Assembly (NCBI GenBank): GCA_002812745.2
Contig: NCSJ02000559.1
Coordinates: 1-17,387 of the forward strand
From: Scytalidium lignicola
Lineage: Eukaryota; Ascomycota; Leotiomycetes
Direction of reading: 5' to 3'
DNA length: 17,387 nucleotides
How positions within the stretch are numbered: the stretch's first letter is position 1; each line of letters begins with the position of its first letter. Of the stretch, positions 1 through 8,283 are shown piece after piece. Made by a program: the position numbers and the translations under genes. The notes under the pieces were generated by a model. The model searched no databases. It saw only the letters and a list, made by a program, of their open reading frames with translations, and was not told the DNA's origin.

Positions 1-75
1 TCTTCAAAGCCTTCTTCAGAACCTTCTTTCAGAATCTTCTTTCAAGTTGTTGTTTATTATTATTATTATCTACTA
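1..75. repeat. CT-rich short tandem repeat and TTA microsatellite
   Basis: Three imperfect units of 12 to 14 bases (about 8-19, 20-32 and 33-46), each built on a CTTCTTTCAG-like core, are followed by a TTA trinucleotide run at about 54-69. Read on the minus strand the first part would be Lys/Glu-rich, but no longer reading frame supports a gene. It is probably the low-complexity edge of another decayed element. Confidence 0.55.
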
Positions 76-175
76 GTATATTTGTTTTCAAATCTTAATT
101 CATCAAGATAAGTAATGTTCAAAATGTTATAAAACTATACTATCTAGGTTATTGGATAACCAAGGATAAGGTAGA

Positions 176-488
176 TGTTCAAGGACAATAGAAATATATA
201 ATATACAAGTAGTTAACTAAGTCAAAGGTAGGATTTAATAATGTATTTAAGTTGAACATAAGGAGTTTACTCTTATGTTCTTATAATATGCTTATATAAA
301 TAATGAAATATAATTAGATTGTTAAATTATCCTAATCCCTTGATCTAGGTTCTTGGATTACTAGATTATTCTAATCTTATAATCTTAATTATATAACCTC
401 TTAATTGTTAAGTTCTTTATGTACACTTACTATGTACTAAGCCTTAAGCTTACACTAATTAGCTTGTTCAGTCAATCTTATAACAACA
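176..488 (-). repeat. Decayed LTR-like sequence, possibly a related Gypsy family
   Basis: Read on the minus strand this unit starts TGTTATAAG and ends TTGAACA, so it has TG...CA ends. It shares motifs with the U3 start of the LTRs of elements A and B: AAGCTTAAGGCTTAGTA, then AAAGAAC a short distance on. It also has a TATATAAG box (minus strand, about 290-300) placed as in those LTRs, followed by a strong stem-loop. No matching partner LTR and no target-site duplication is visible, so it is a solo LTR, a truncated element or a chance resemblance. The right edge is uncertain by a few bases because of an ACAACAACA run. Confidence 0.4.
254..280. other. Stem-loop in the left LTR-like unit
   Basis: GAACATAAG (254-262) and CTTATGTTC (272-280) are perfect inverted 9-mers. 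The pairing extends inward (GAGT with ACTC, one bulged base) and leaves about two unpaired bases. On the minus strand it lies just downstream of the TATA-like box, so in an LTR it would fall near the transcript 5' end or R region. The structure is seen directly; the role is inferred. Confidence 0.5.
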
Positions 489-754
489 ACATTAATAAAA
501 TAAAAAATATCTTATTATATTTTACTCAATATTCTTTATAAATATATTTATTAGTAATTAATTTATAAGTATAAGTATTTATTAAGGAATACAAATAATT
601 TATAAAATAAGACACTTACTTATATGTTAAACAGTTTATTCTAACTATTATTAATTCTTAGTTTATTAAGAATAAATCTATTCTTAACTTCTCCTTTATC
701 ATCATTATCAAAAAACTATTCATCTTCATTTAAGAGATTATTATCCNTTTTTTG
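489..754. other. AT-rich stretch without a clear gene
   Basis: This is very AT-rich sequence with stops in all frames. Reading from the right on the minus strand, the acidic frame of the neighbouring relic continues for about 30 codons past the N at 747 (Asp/Asn/Glu-rich, then a basic stretch) and then becomes unreadable. Nothing else is recognisable. Confidence 0.4.
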
Positions 755-1239
755 CTTAACAATCTTCATTATCATTATCAAAGAAATCTTTTTTATAATT
801 GTTAAAGAACTCTTTGTTAGAAAGAATATAAAGATTATCAGAAAAAGAATTATCATTTAAGTTATTAACAATAATAACATCATTATACTCTTATATCCCT
901 TCTGCTTTACTTAAGGAGTCTTTATTAACATCACCTTTTAATGTATTAACAAATTCAACTAGTCGACTACTTGTATAAACTAAGAAAAGTATAATAACAA
1001 TAGTATCCAAGTAATTACCTTCAGTTAAGAAAACGCTTTTATTATAAGCTTAATAATAAGATAATATAAGAAATAACTTATTTAGTCTTATAACAAACTT
1101 AAACTTAAACATAATATTCAATTTATAATATTTTGTAAAAAAGCTATTAATATACTTTATATTATGAAGTTAACAACATAACAAGAATAAGAATACAAAG
1201 AATAAAAATAGAAGAGTAAAAATCATTTTAATAATCTTA
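755..1239 (-). pseudogene. Decayed acidic coding stretch, possibly the downstream part of a Copia-type Gag
   Basis: One minus-strand frame stays readable for about 160 codons from 1239 down to 755, interrupted only by a few TAA codons of the RIP type. It begins with a Cys/His/Lys-rich patch that could be a decayed zinc knuckle (about 1130-1180). Next come stretches such as LVEFVNTLKGDVNKDSLSKA, and then an Asp/Asn/Ser/Glu-rich tail (SFSDNLYILSNKEFF, FFDNDNED). Copia-type polyproteins of fungi often have a disordered acidic segment between the Gag zinc knuckle and the protease. A Copia Gag fragment of the same orientation lies just across element A (7641-8283), so element A may have split one Copia copy. 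I do not recognise a diagnostic protease or integrase motif here, so the family call is an inference. Confidence 0.4.
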
Positions 1240-1617
1240 TGTAACATACCTTATATACTTGTTAATAGAGTATTTGGATGTTTACCTTATGTTAATATTA
1301 TATTGTTCGCTTAAGGGTTTGTACATTAATGTAAAGTTATAAACATTGATTAAGTTATTATTAAAAGATCTTTGACTAAGATATTCAATTTAAGTTGGGC
1401 ATAAAGCTTTATTTAATTAGGAAAACTATCTACTTATATAAACTTCTGTATCTCCTGGAGTTAAGAGCCTCTTAAGCTCTAAATTCCTTAAACCTTTCAG
1501 TTCCCCTAAGTCTATCATATGATCTTAGACTATATGACCTTAACTCTTTTTATGTAAAGGTTCTTTGTATAATTAGTATTACTAAGCCTTAAGCTTTTAA
1601 ATAAAGAGGTTATAATA
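1240..1617 (-). repeat. 3' LTR of element A (LTR1)
   Basis: It aligns over its whole length with three other copies in the window (7262-7640, 8921-9299, 14943-15332). On the plus strand it begins TGTAACATAC and ends GGTTATAATA, the latter a RIP-decayed form of the GTCGTAACA seen in LTR2. A TATATAAG box lies on the minus strand at 1433-1440. A near-palindrome (GAGTTAAGAG / CTCTTAAGCTC, about 1458-1480) sits just upstream of that box. Its U3 end resembles LTR4 more than LTR2, see the LTR mosaic finding. Confidence 0.92.
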
Positions 1618-1630
1618 TCATTTCCTTTCT
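1618..1630 (-). other. Polypurine tract of element A
   Basis: On the minus strand the 13 bases directly before the 3' LTR read AGAAAGGAAATGA, purine except for one T. This is the expected position of the plus-strand DNA primer of an LTR retrotransposon. Element B has AGAAAAAGGATAA at the equivalent place. Confidence 0.75.
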
Positions 1631-1760
1631 AAACTAATGTTGTCTTAATACTTAATTATAAGGAAATAATATTATAAGGAAAACTAAACTCTTCTTCTTT
1701 TTTAATATACCCTTTAACATTTTCAAGAAATATAAAGAGTATCTTAAGTTAATATTATAA

Positions 1761-2190
1761 ATGAAGATCTTAAGAATAGAGATATCCTCTTGTTCCTTCT
1801 GCAAATACAATGGAAAGATATGTATAATAATCCTTTAGTCTTTATATTATAATGAATATACTTGTTATAGTCAAAAGTATGATTGTAAAAGCATTTCTAC
1901 NTTTTTTATAAGATGTCATTAACAAAGAAGAAGCTTGCCTTGATGTTGAAGAAAAGAAGGTTATATAAGTCATAGTTAAAAACACAACTTGCTTAATATA
2001 ACTTTGTAAACAATATAAGTTTTTCCAAAAACATATTAATAAGATATTATATTATAATCTTAAAACCTTGGACAAACTAGATATTGTTAAGGAGAAAGAG
2101 TAATAAGAAAAGGAAAACTCTGTTAAGAAGGTTAATATTATATATGTTAAGCTTTCTTATAATAACTTTGTATTATTAAATCCCTTTTAA
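1761..2190 (+). pseudogene. Antisense accessory gene of element A: Zn2Cys6-like, coiled-coil-like small protein (decayed)
   Basis: This plus-strand frame of about 136 to 143 codons is opposite to gag-pol and is kept in both chromovirus copies. Translation may start at the ATG at 1761 or at 1782, where an ATA stands in for the ATG that element B has. The N-terminus reads CSFCKYNGKIC and is followed by NEYTCYSQKYDC. Counted from codon 1782 and compared with element B, the inferred cysteines are C4, C7, C14, C23, C26 and C33, the spacing of a fungal Zn2Cys6 cluster. Three of them (23, 26, 33) are Tyr here, as expected from G-to-A changes. A charged region follows (DVINKEEACLDVEEKK, later LKTLDKLDIVKEKE), consistent with a coiled coil. 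Stops occur at likely Gln codons, an N at 1901 shifts the frame by one base relative to copy B, and the final TAA (2188-2190) is shared with copy B. A CT-rich tract and AT-rich stretch upstream (about 1690-1735) could be its promoter. It resembles small hypothetical proteins I associate with fungal Gypsy elements; the function is unknown. Confidence 0.6.
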
Positions 2191-2229
2191 AGTGTTAACC
2201 TTTTAAGACTTAAGAACTAAATTAACTTC

Positions 2230-2397
2230 TAGGTTTTTGTCTTATAATCCTCTAACTTCTCTTGGCAGTTAGTAAGATTCCTCAATAATTCTTATAAATT
2301 CTTTGTCTTTGGATAGTCTAACCATTTTACTAAATATTGTAATTTATTATAATATTGTTTATAATCCAATATCTTTTCTATATCTTACTCTTCTTCT
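2230..2397 (-). pseudogene. Chromodomain at the C-terminus of element A Pol
   Basis: Minus-strand reading gives EEE*DIEKILDYKQYYNKL, then QYLVKWLDYPKTKNL, then ELLRNLTN. This matches the chromodomain core (hydrophobic-E-K-I-L-D ... YLVKW.GYP ... W-E-P..NL), with TAA replacing the Tyr/Trp-type positions. In chromoviruses this domain sits after the integrase and binds methylated histone H3, steering insertion into heterochromatin. The pol stop is uncertain and lies at about 2165-2225, so pol and the antisense gene end tail to tail. Confidence 0.85.
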
Positions 2398-2454
2398 AAG
2401 TTTATTTTAAGATTTATATCTAACATTAATAATATATTTTCAAGTGTTAATTTT

Positions 2455-3480
2455 AACAATGATATATGGAAAACTAAGTGTATTTTCTATTTCTTAAGTA
2501 ATTTTAAACNAAAAAGATAATTTGTTATATCNTTTTTTTAATTTTGAACAATCTTAATTTTTTATAATCCAATTTGTTATTTAGTCTTATTATCTTGATA
2601 TTTTTTTTATNAAAAAGTAAACTTTATTCTCCTTTTCTAGTATAGGTTTTATATTATGTCTTTTATTATAATAATGTATATTCCTTTATTTTATAAACTT
2701 GATATCAACTTTAAGTTGTTCTTGAATTTCTTAAATGTTCTTCACTTTTTTTTTCTATTGTCTTATTAACACTTTAAAGCCTTTTTATAATGTAATTTAT
2801 ATTAAGCTTATGTTTATAAGTTATATAAAATAGTATAACTTTAATAATTTTGTTTTTTAAATTATTATATACTAATTATATTAATAATAATAATCTTGTT
2901 TAGTTATCTTGTTTATAATTAACATAATAGTATAAATATGTCTTAATTATAACATTAACTTATTTTGTTTGTCCATTTATCTAAAGATGAAAAGCTATTA
3001 ATAGCNTTTTATTTTACTTTTATAAGGTTTATCAAAGTTTCTTAAAACTTTAATGTAAATAACTTATCTTTATCTGATATTATTTCTCTTAAAAGTTTAT
3101 AACTTGTTATTATATGTTTAAAGAATACCTTTACAAGGTCTTTTACTGTTTATAACNTTTTTAAATAACAATATCAATATAAACTTTGTTAATCTATTAA
3201 TTATTATTAATATTATATTATACCAATTAGTATTGAAACTTCTTTACTCTGTTTATAACAGTAAAAGCTTAATAATGAAGTCTTAAGATATAAATTGTTA
3301 TAATTATTTAAATGTTTCTAACAATTGTAATTGTCTATATAATAACTTATATTTATTCTTGCTTTTGTTATAAATGTTATATTCCTTGATAATCTTGTTA
3401 ACAANTTGTTTTAATTTGTAAATATAAAATTCCTGTTAAATTCTATTCTTCGTTTTGTTAGCTCTTTAATATCTGTGTAC
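2455..3480 (-). pseudogene. Integrase domain of element A Pol
   Basis: Read right to left, a zinc-binding remnant (YNIYNKSKNK, from CxxC with both Cys now Tyr, about 3370) is followed by QLQLLE. The core then shows IS*DFIIKLL (first catalytic Asp kept, 3280-3282), INRLTKF (usual VDRLTKF, Asp to Asn), IISDKDKLFT (second catalytic Asp kept, 3072-3074), and NGQTK*VN. In the last, the expected catalytic Glu of QTER/QTEQ is Lys, 2963-2965. Downstream are KTYLYYYVNYKQDN, KLDYKKLRLFKI (GPY/F-like) and HLVFHISLLK (usual HPVFHISLLE). The order and motifs are typical Ty3/Gypsy integrase, DDE class. The loss of the Glu alone would block strand transfer. Confidence 0.88.
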
Positions 3481-3884
3481 AAGCAATTTATATTGTTTTT
3501 TAACAAATTCTTCGGCTAGAACATCTAGTATAACTAGTTTGCTGTTATTAATCTATATTCTTTAATAATTGAATTATTATTTTTAACTTCTTTTTTCATT
3601 GTAGTATCTTTTAAGAAGATTTTTAAAAAAAGTTTTCATTTTTTTTTATAACTTTCTTCTTCGACTACTTTCTGGANTTTTTTGTAATTATTTGTTATTT
3701 ACAAGTTATAATGCTTTATTAACTTGTATATATTAGAATACTAAGTTTTAACCTTCTTCTTTTAAGATAGCTTTTAATTTATGTATATTATTTTCTATGA
3801 ATTTTGATTTTCTGCTAAGAGTATCTGCTCTAATGTTCTCAGATCTTTTAATATAGTATATACGAAAATTGTAATCTGCTAACA

Positions 3885-4185
3885 ATTTTGCTTATCTTAC
3901 TTGTTATCTGTTTAGCNTTTTTTGTTATAATAAAATAGATTAAATTCTTATAATCTGTTAAAACTTCTATTTTATGTTTAGTTTTTACAAAGTAAATTTA
4001 CTATTTTTTAAATAAGTTTACAATTGTTAACAGTTCTTTATTATATATTTCATAGTTCAATTTAGCTAAAATAAACTTTTTAGAATAGAATACTACTAAT
4101 CTTCATTTCATTTTATTGTCCTGTTAATTAAACATTACTTTAAGCATATAGTCTAATGTATTCGTTTCTATCTAGAATAGTTTTT
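3885..4185 (-). pseudogene. RNase H domain of element A Pol
   Basis: Minus-strand reading gives ETNTLDYMLKVMFN (from the family's TDASDYALGAVL type), RLVVFYSKKFILAKLNYEIY, NKELLTIVNLFKK, and HKIEVLTDYKNLIY. This is followed by the connection LNR*QVR*AKLLADYNF. These are the standard Ty3/Gypsy RNase H motifs (DAS, F.S.K...AE.NY...KELLA, TDHKNL). Damage is again Asp to Asn, Glu to Lys and Trp to stop. Confidence 0.87.
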
Positions 4186-4398
4186 CTAGCTTAAGTTGTA
4201 CTAATACCTAGTTTACAAAAGCATTTTTCAGTTTTTAAAATGCTTTCTGTTTTTCTTGGTTTTTTACAAACATTTTATCNTTTTTTAGTTAAAAACATTA
4301 ATAACCTAGTTATAATTGTATAGTTTTTAATATATCGTCTGTAATAATTTGTTAATCTTAAAAAAAAACTGTATATCTTTAATGTTCTTTAATTTAAC

Positions 4399-4910
4399 CT
4401 AGTCTTTAATTACTTTGATCTTTTCTAAGTCCATTCTAAATCTAGTAATAATGACAATTTCTTCTAAGAACTTAATTTCTTTAATGTAAAACTTGTACTT
4501 AATTAGTTTACAATATATTCCTTTTATAAGTAGTGCTTTTAAAACTTGCCTGACATATCCTTTATATTCTTCTTCTGTTTTGAAGTATATTAAAATGTTA
4601 TTCAAGTATACTATTACAAATTTATCCAAAAATTCCTTGACAATTCTATTACTAACCATCTACATAATAGCTAAAATATTAGTAAGCTTAAATAGTATAA
4701 TTAAACTCTCGAACAATTTGTATTTTGTTTATATAACTGTTTTCCATTCTTTACCTTCTTTTATTCTGATCAGATTAAAACTTGCTTAGAAATTTAACTT
4801 AGTAAAAATTACAACTTTTACTAGCTTGNTTTTTTATAACTGATATTAAAAGTAACAAATACTAATTTAACACTATTCCTACATTAATTCCTCTATAGTC
4901 TTCACAAAGC
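4399..4910 (-). pseudogene. Reverse transcriptase domain of element A Pol
   Basis: Motifs in order: CEDYRGIN (about 4882-4905, usual C(V)DYRGIN), KLVKVVIFTKLNF*, FNLIRIKEGKEWKT, LIILFKLTNILA (usual VMPFGLTNAPA), then a 75-codon open stretch with FLDKFVIVYLNNILIYF. The catalytic YLDD box is YLNN at 4597-4608, both Asp lost by G-to-A, so the enzyme is dead. After the box, GIYCKLIKYKFYIKEIKFLE is the usual thumb-side sequence. The open frame 4399-4659 is simply the least interrupted part of pol, not a separate gene. Confidence 0.92.
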
Positions 4911-5269
4911 TTTTCTCGAAAGTCTTCTACTTTAAGCGTAAATATTAAAAGTACTTTGTACAATGATTACAATTCTCTTATAAATCCTTTTACTACTATT
5001 TTATCTAGTTATTCTTTAGTAATTTCGTCTTATACTAAATTAGTAGAATATATAAGTTTGAAAAGTAGTTCAAATTCTTCTTTTAATAATATTTTGTAAT
5101 CTTATTTACGATGTTTTAGTAATATTACATCTTTAAGCTATTTTATAAATAGTTCCTCAAATTCCTTATACTATTCTAGTATTTAAAGGTGTAAAGTCAA
5201 AGCTCNTTTTTAAGTCTTTCTTGTTATTTGCTATAATATTGTACACTTTTACAAGNTTTTAAGCTATTT

Positions 5270-5600
5270 ACTTTACTATACTAACATCTTATAAACTTAA
5301 TTTCGTAAATAGCTTAGTTTACTTTAAGATTATAGTTCTTAATCTATAATAATTTTAAGATTATATTATACTTTCTTATGTTAGTAATATTAAACTTAAT
5401 TGNTTTTTTTATAACTTTTTTATAATTATAATATATAGTTTAGTTTTAAACGTTATAACTTCTTCTAATATAGTTCTATTAACCATTCTGATAAAATACT
5501 TTATTAACTTGACTTTAATGTAAATTCCTAATAAACTTACTGTTTGTGTAAATATTAGATTTATACTACTTTTTAAGNTTAATTATAACTTTTATATTCT
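5270..5600 (-). pseudogene. Aspartic protease region of element A
   Basis: The flap and C-terminal part of a retroviral-type aspartic protease are readable on the minus strand: FNITNIRKYNIILKLL*IKN (usual YDIILGLPWLKEHNP) and VN*AIYEIKF. Upstream are KYFIRMVNRTILEE and LLGIYIKVK. The catalytic DSG triad should lie near 5560-5580, but an N at 5578 and base changes make it unreadable here; in element B it is visible as NSK. Protease would process Gag-Pol during particle assembly. Confidence 0.7.
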
Positions 5601-6346
5601 AATAATAAATATTTCTTACAAGACTAATATTCTTGTAAAATAGNTTTTTCTTCTTGTATATTATTAACTTCTGCTAGGTTTTAACTTTATCTAGCATTAT
5701 ATTCTTTAACGTAATTAATAACTTCAATCTTTTCTTTAAGATATTCTTTGTCAAACTAATAAATCTTTCTTAGTCTGTACTTCTATCATTCTTCTTTATT
5801 TTTATAAAGTACTTCAAGTAAACTATTTACCTTTCAAGCTTAGCTTGTAATTTTAATAGTTTTCTCAAATACTACTTATTAATTTAACTTTAATAGTAAT
5901 AGTAGAAAATGTCCTAACATTTAAACTGTTCTTCTAATTCTTAGTATGTTTAGCGCTTTTATTCTAAGTTCTTATAATAATCTTATCTATACTTCTACTA
6001 GAATTCCTATTATATATGTAAGTTTTAAAACTGTTAGAGGTTTTTACTATATTTGTTCTGTTTCAATGATCTTTTAGCTTTATTTCTACTAAGTTCTTTT
6101 AAAGTTTAAACTTTTTAAAATTATTCTTTTTCTAGCTTAAAATTCTTTAAATGCTATAATATCAAATAATAGAAGTTCTTCTTCTTTTACTTCTAGTTCA
6201 CCTTTTAACTTGTTCAAGTATAACTTCCTCAGCTGTGTATAAATCCTTCTTTTCTCTAATTCTTCTTTTATTAAAGACTACTTATTTGCTAGATTTACTT
6301 TAACTATAATAACTTTCTTTCCTTTTTTAGAAGTTTTACTTTTATA
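5601..6346 (-). pseudogene. Gag to protease linker of element A
   Basis: This is the part of the polyprotein between the zinc knuckle and the protease. It is heavily decayed, with stops and several N-linked frameshifts. Short Lys/Glu/Asn-rich stretches can be read on the minus strand, but no domain is recognisable. Its similarity to 13290-14025 of element B shows that it belongs to the element. Confidence 0.6.
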
Positions 6347-7160
6347 GTATAATAATATTATATGTCCTAGTAATTTACACTAGTAGTAAAAGTTCTTCTC
6401 NTTTTTACCTTTTTTATTTTTTCTAGTAAAATCTTCTTCTTTTATAAATATTCTTTTCTGATAGTGTTTAAATTTATAAAATTCTTATAATCTGTTAATA
6501 CTGTTCNTTTTAACTTTTTTTTTAACTTGTTCCTTTTCTAAAAAANTCTTTTCTTATTAAGTTTTCTCTTAAACAGAAAGTTGTTTTAAATAATAGATTT
6601 TTCGATTATAATGTTTAGCATATTTAGTTGTTTACNTTTTAACTACTTTATCCTTGATTAAGTTTTTCAAACTTTAATAATATATTATTATATATGTTAA
6701 ATTACTTTATATTATCCTTTTTGTATACTGTTTGTATTTTGCAATGTAGTTAACTGTTAAAGTTGTTTAATATAATTTTTGTAAATGTCTTTTTACTTAA
6801 TATACTTTATTTATATCTTCAAAGACTTTGCTAATTTCTTTCTTAAATCCTTCTTAACTACTAAAGATTTTCATTATCTGAAAGAATATTTTTTACTTAT
6901 TATTAGTTTAATACTTAAAGTAATTCTTCAAGAATATTTTAATTTAACTGAATGCAAATCCTCTTAAGTATATTATAACTTATAACATTTAGTTTTCTTT
7001 ATCATTAAACTTTTTATCATTGAAAATAATATATATTTTATATTAAACTAAGAAAAGTTGTAATTTAAACTTAATCTTATCGAACTTATATAATAATATT
7101 ACTTTTAACGTTTAAGTTTTCAATTCTCCTACTTCTGTTTTTACTAACTTTGTAAAGAAA
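6347..7160 (-). pseudogene. Gag of element A with CCHC zinc knuckle
   Basis: The capsid part reads FDKIKFKLQLFLV, then FNDKKFNDKEN and VIIYLRGFAF. It matches the Ty3/Gypsy Gag capsid fold (FNG..SKL..FL.Q...YF...F.....K..Y....L.G.A). The nucleocapsid zinc knuckle is at 6347-6388: YYW-type triplet then CKLLGHIILLY, which restores to a CX2CX4HX4C spacing with the first and last Cys now Tyr and the Trp now TAG. Gag would coat and package the element RNA. The start codon cannot be fixed; the leader between here and the 5' LTR is about 100 bases. Confidence 0.85.
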
Positions 7161-7234
7161 GAATTAGTATTCTTTACTTTTACTATAAGTATTAATCTTG
7201 CATTTATAGCTGATATAATTACTTATAACTTTAT

Positions 7235-7261
7235 AAGTATTATATGAAACAATACTTAAAG
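7235..7261 (-). other. Primer-binding region of element A with inverted repeat
   Basis: Directly inside the 5' LTR, AAGTATTAT (7235-7243) and ACAATACTT (7249-7257) form an inverted repeat with one mismatch around the 5-base loop ATGAA. On the minus strand the sequence after the LTR begins CTTTAAGTATTG. It does not start with TGG, the complement of the tRNA CCA end, so an ordinary 3'-end tRNA primer is not evident. Confidence 0.55.
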
Positions 7262-7640
7262 TATAATATACTTTATATACTTATTAATAGAGTATTCAAA
7301 TATTTATCTTATGTAAATATTATATTGTTCGCTTAAAAGCTTACTTACAAATGTAAAGTTATAAGCACTAGTTAAGTTATTATTAAAAGATCTTTGACTA
7401 AGATATTCAATTTAAATTGAGTATAAAACTTTATCTAACTAGGAAAACTATCTACTTATATAAACTTTTATACTTCTTAGATCTTAATGGATTCTCCAAG
7501 TCTTAAATCCCCTGGATCCTTCCAAGTCCACTGAATTCATTATATAACCTACTATATAACTTTCCCTTCTTTTATTCTAAAAGTTCTTTATGTAACCAGT
7601 GTTACCGAGCCTCAGGCCTCCAAATAGAAAAGTCGTAACA
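7262..7640 (-). repeat. 5' LTR of element A (LTR2)
   Basis: This is the best preserved U3 end of the four: on the minus strand it starts TGTTACGACTTTTCTATTTG, a typical start for fungal Gypsy LTRs. A TATATAAG box lies at 7455-7462 on the minus strand. It would drive transcription of the genomic RNA leftward. R-U5 resembles LTR1, while the U3 end resembles LTR3 of element B. Confidence 0.92.
7455..7464 (-). promoter_or_regulatory. TATA box in the 5' LTR of element A
   Basis: TTTATATAAG on the minus strand. The same string is present in all four LTR copies (also 1433-1442, 9115-9124 and 15136-15145) despite heavy mutation elsewhere. Its composition has no C or G pairs in a RIP-sensitive context except the last G. 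It lies about 180 bases from the U3 start. Confidence 0.6.
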
Positions 7641-8283
7641 ATATAATAGTATTAAAAAAGCTAGTAATAAAGATAGATTTATTAGCAATGTCTTTTATAA
7701 GTTGAGTAAGTATAAAAGGCTTTTTAGATTTATTAACTAAATGCTAATGTTTAGCTTAAATAAGATATTTATTTTTAAGATTAAAAATAAAAACAAATTT
7801 ATAAAGTAAATTTATCTTATCACTTTTAACAGTTTTCAAATTAGCTATTATTAACTTGAACATAGTAATATACACATTTGTAAAGTTGAAGTAATTATAT
7901 TTGACGAAGATTAGCTTAAATAANGAACTTTTATTGTAGATTATAATCTTTTCTTTAATATTAAACTTTTAAAGTACTTTAAGTAAGCTTTGTTATATTA
8001 TAGTTTTTAATTAATAATATAGTCTTATTGTTGATATTAACATTAAAACACATATAAGTTTTAATGTTATCTTTATATTAGATCTTTTACTTAAAAGTAT
8101 TTTCCTTAAAAGGTAAAATAGTATTATTAATATAATCTTTAAGACTTTTAAAATAGAGTAATATTGTAAAATAAAAGCTTTAAAAGTTGTAGTTTTTTAA
8201 ACCTTTAAATCTTTAATCTTTTAAAAGAACTATAGTTTTAGAATTGTCAGCTATGTTAAATATAGCTAAATGTGTAGATATGA
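7641..8283 (-). pseudogene. Copia-type Gag fragment, decayed and cut by element A
   Basis: Minus-strand reading starts near 8283 (ATA where ATG is expected). It gives IADNSKTIVLLKD, then FKGLKNYNF*SFYFTILLYF (Copia Gag NYxxW motif with Trp as stop), INNTILPFKENTF, and NVNINNKTILLI. After an N at 7924 in another frame it gives NVYITMFKLIIANLKTVKSD, then KFVFIFNLKNKY and LTQLIKDIANKS. These fit the UBN2 / Copia-type Gag family: a K..G..NY..W start, an (A)W..L...Y region, and a later helical part with (F)K.II..L..V. The reading stops at the 5' LTR edge of element A, so the C-terminal part is missing here and may continue at 755-1239. Confidence 0.65.

Larger units (their letters stand above)
1240..7640 (-). 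mobile_element. Element A: full-length, RIP-inactivated Ty3/Gypsy chromovirus
   Basis: The 6401-bp LTR retrotransposon lies on the minus strand. It is bounded by LTRs at 1240-1617 (3' LTR) and 7262-7640 (5' LTR), with ends TGTTACGAC... and ...TACA. Reading from right to left it contains Gag with a CCHC zinc knuckle, aspartic protease, RT, RNase H, integrase with a GPY/F-like region, and a chromodomain. That is the Ty3/Gypsy order plus the hallmark of chromoviruses. A small opposite-strand gene lies between pol and the 3' LTR. Every domain carries stops, N-linked frameshifts and lost catalytic residues, so the copy cannot act on its own. The 5-bp flanks (TCTTA left, ATATA right) do not match, so no target-site duplication is visible. 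Confidence 0.93.

Noticed and set aside
4493..4789. Plus-strand open frame of 98 codons
   Set aside because: It is antisense to the RT domain of element A, whose YLNN and surrounding motifs are clear on the minus strand; the plus-strand product is low-complexity and matches nothing.
6785..6967. Plus-strand open frame of 60 codons, Phe/Leu/Ile-rich
   Set aside because: Antisense to Gag of element A; the apparent membrane character comes from T-rich sequence.
1235..7645. Target-site duplication of element A
   Set aside because: TCTTA at left and ATATA at right do not match even allowing C/T and G/A differences.
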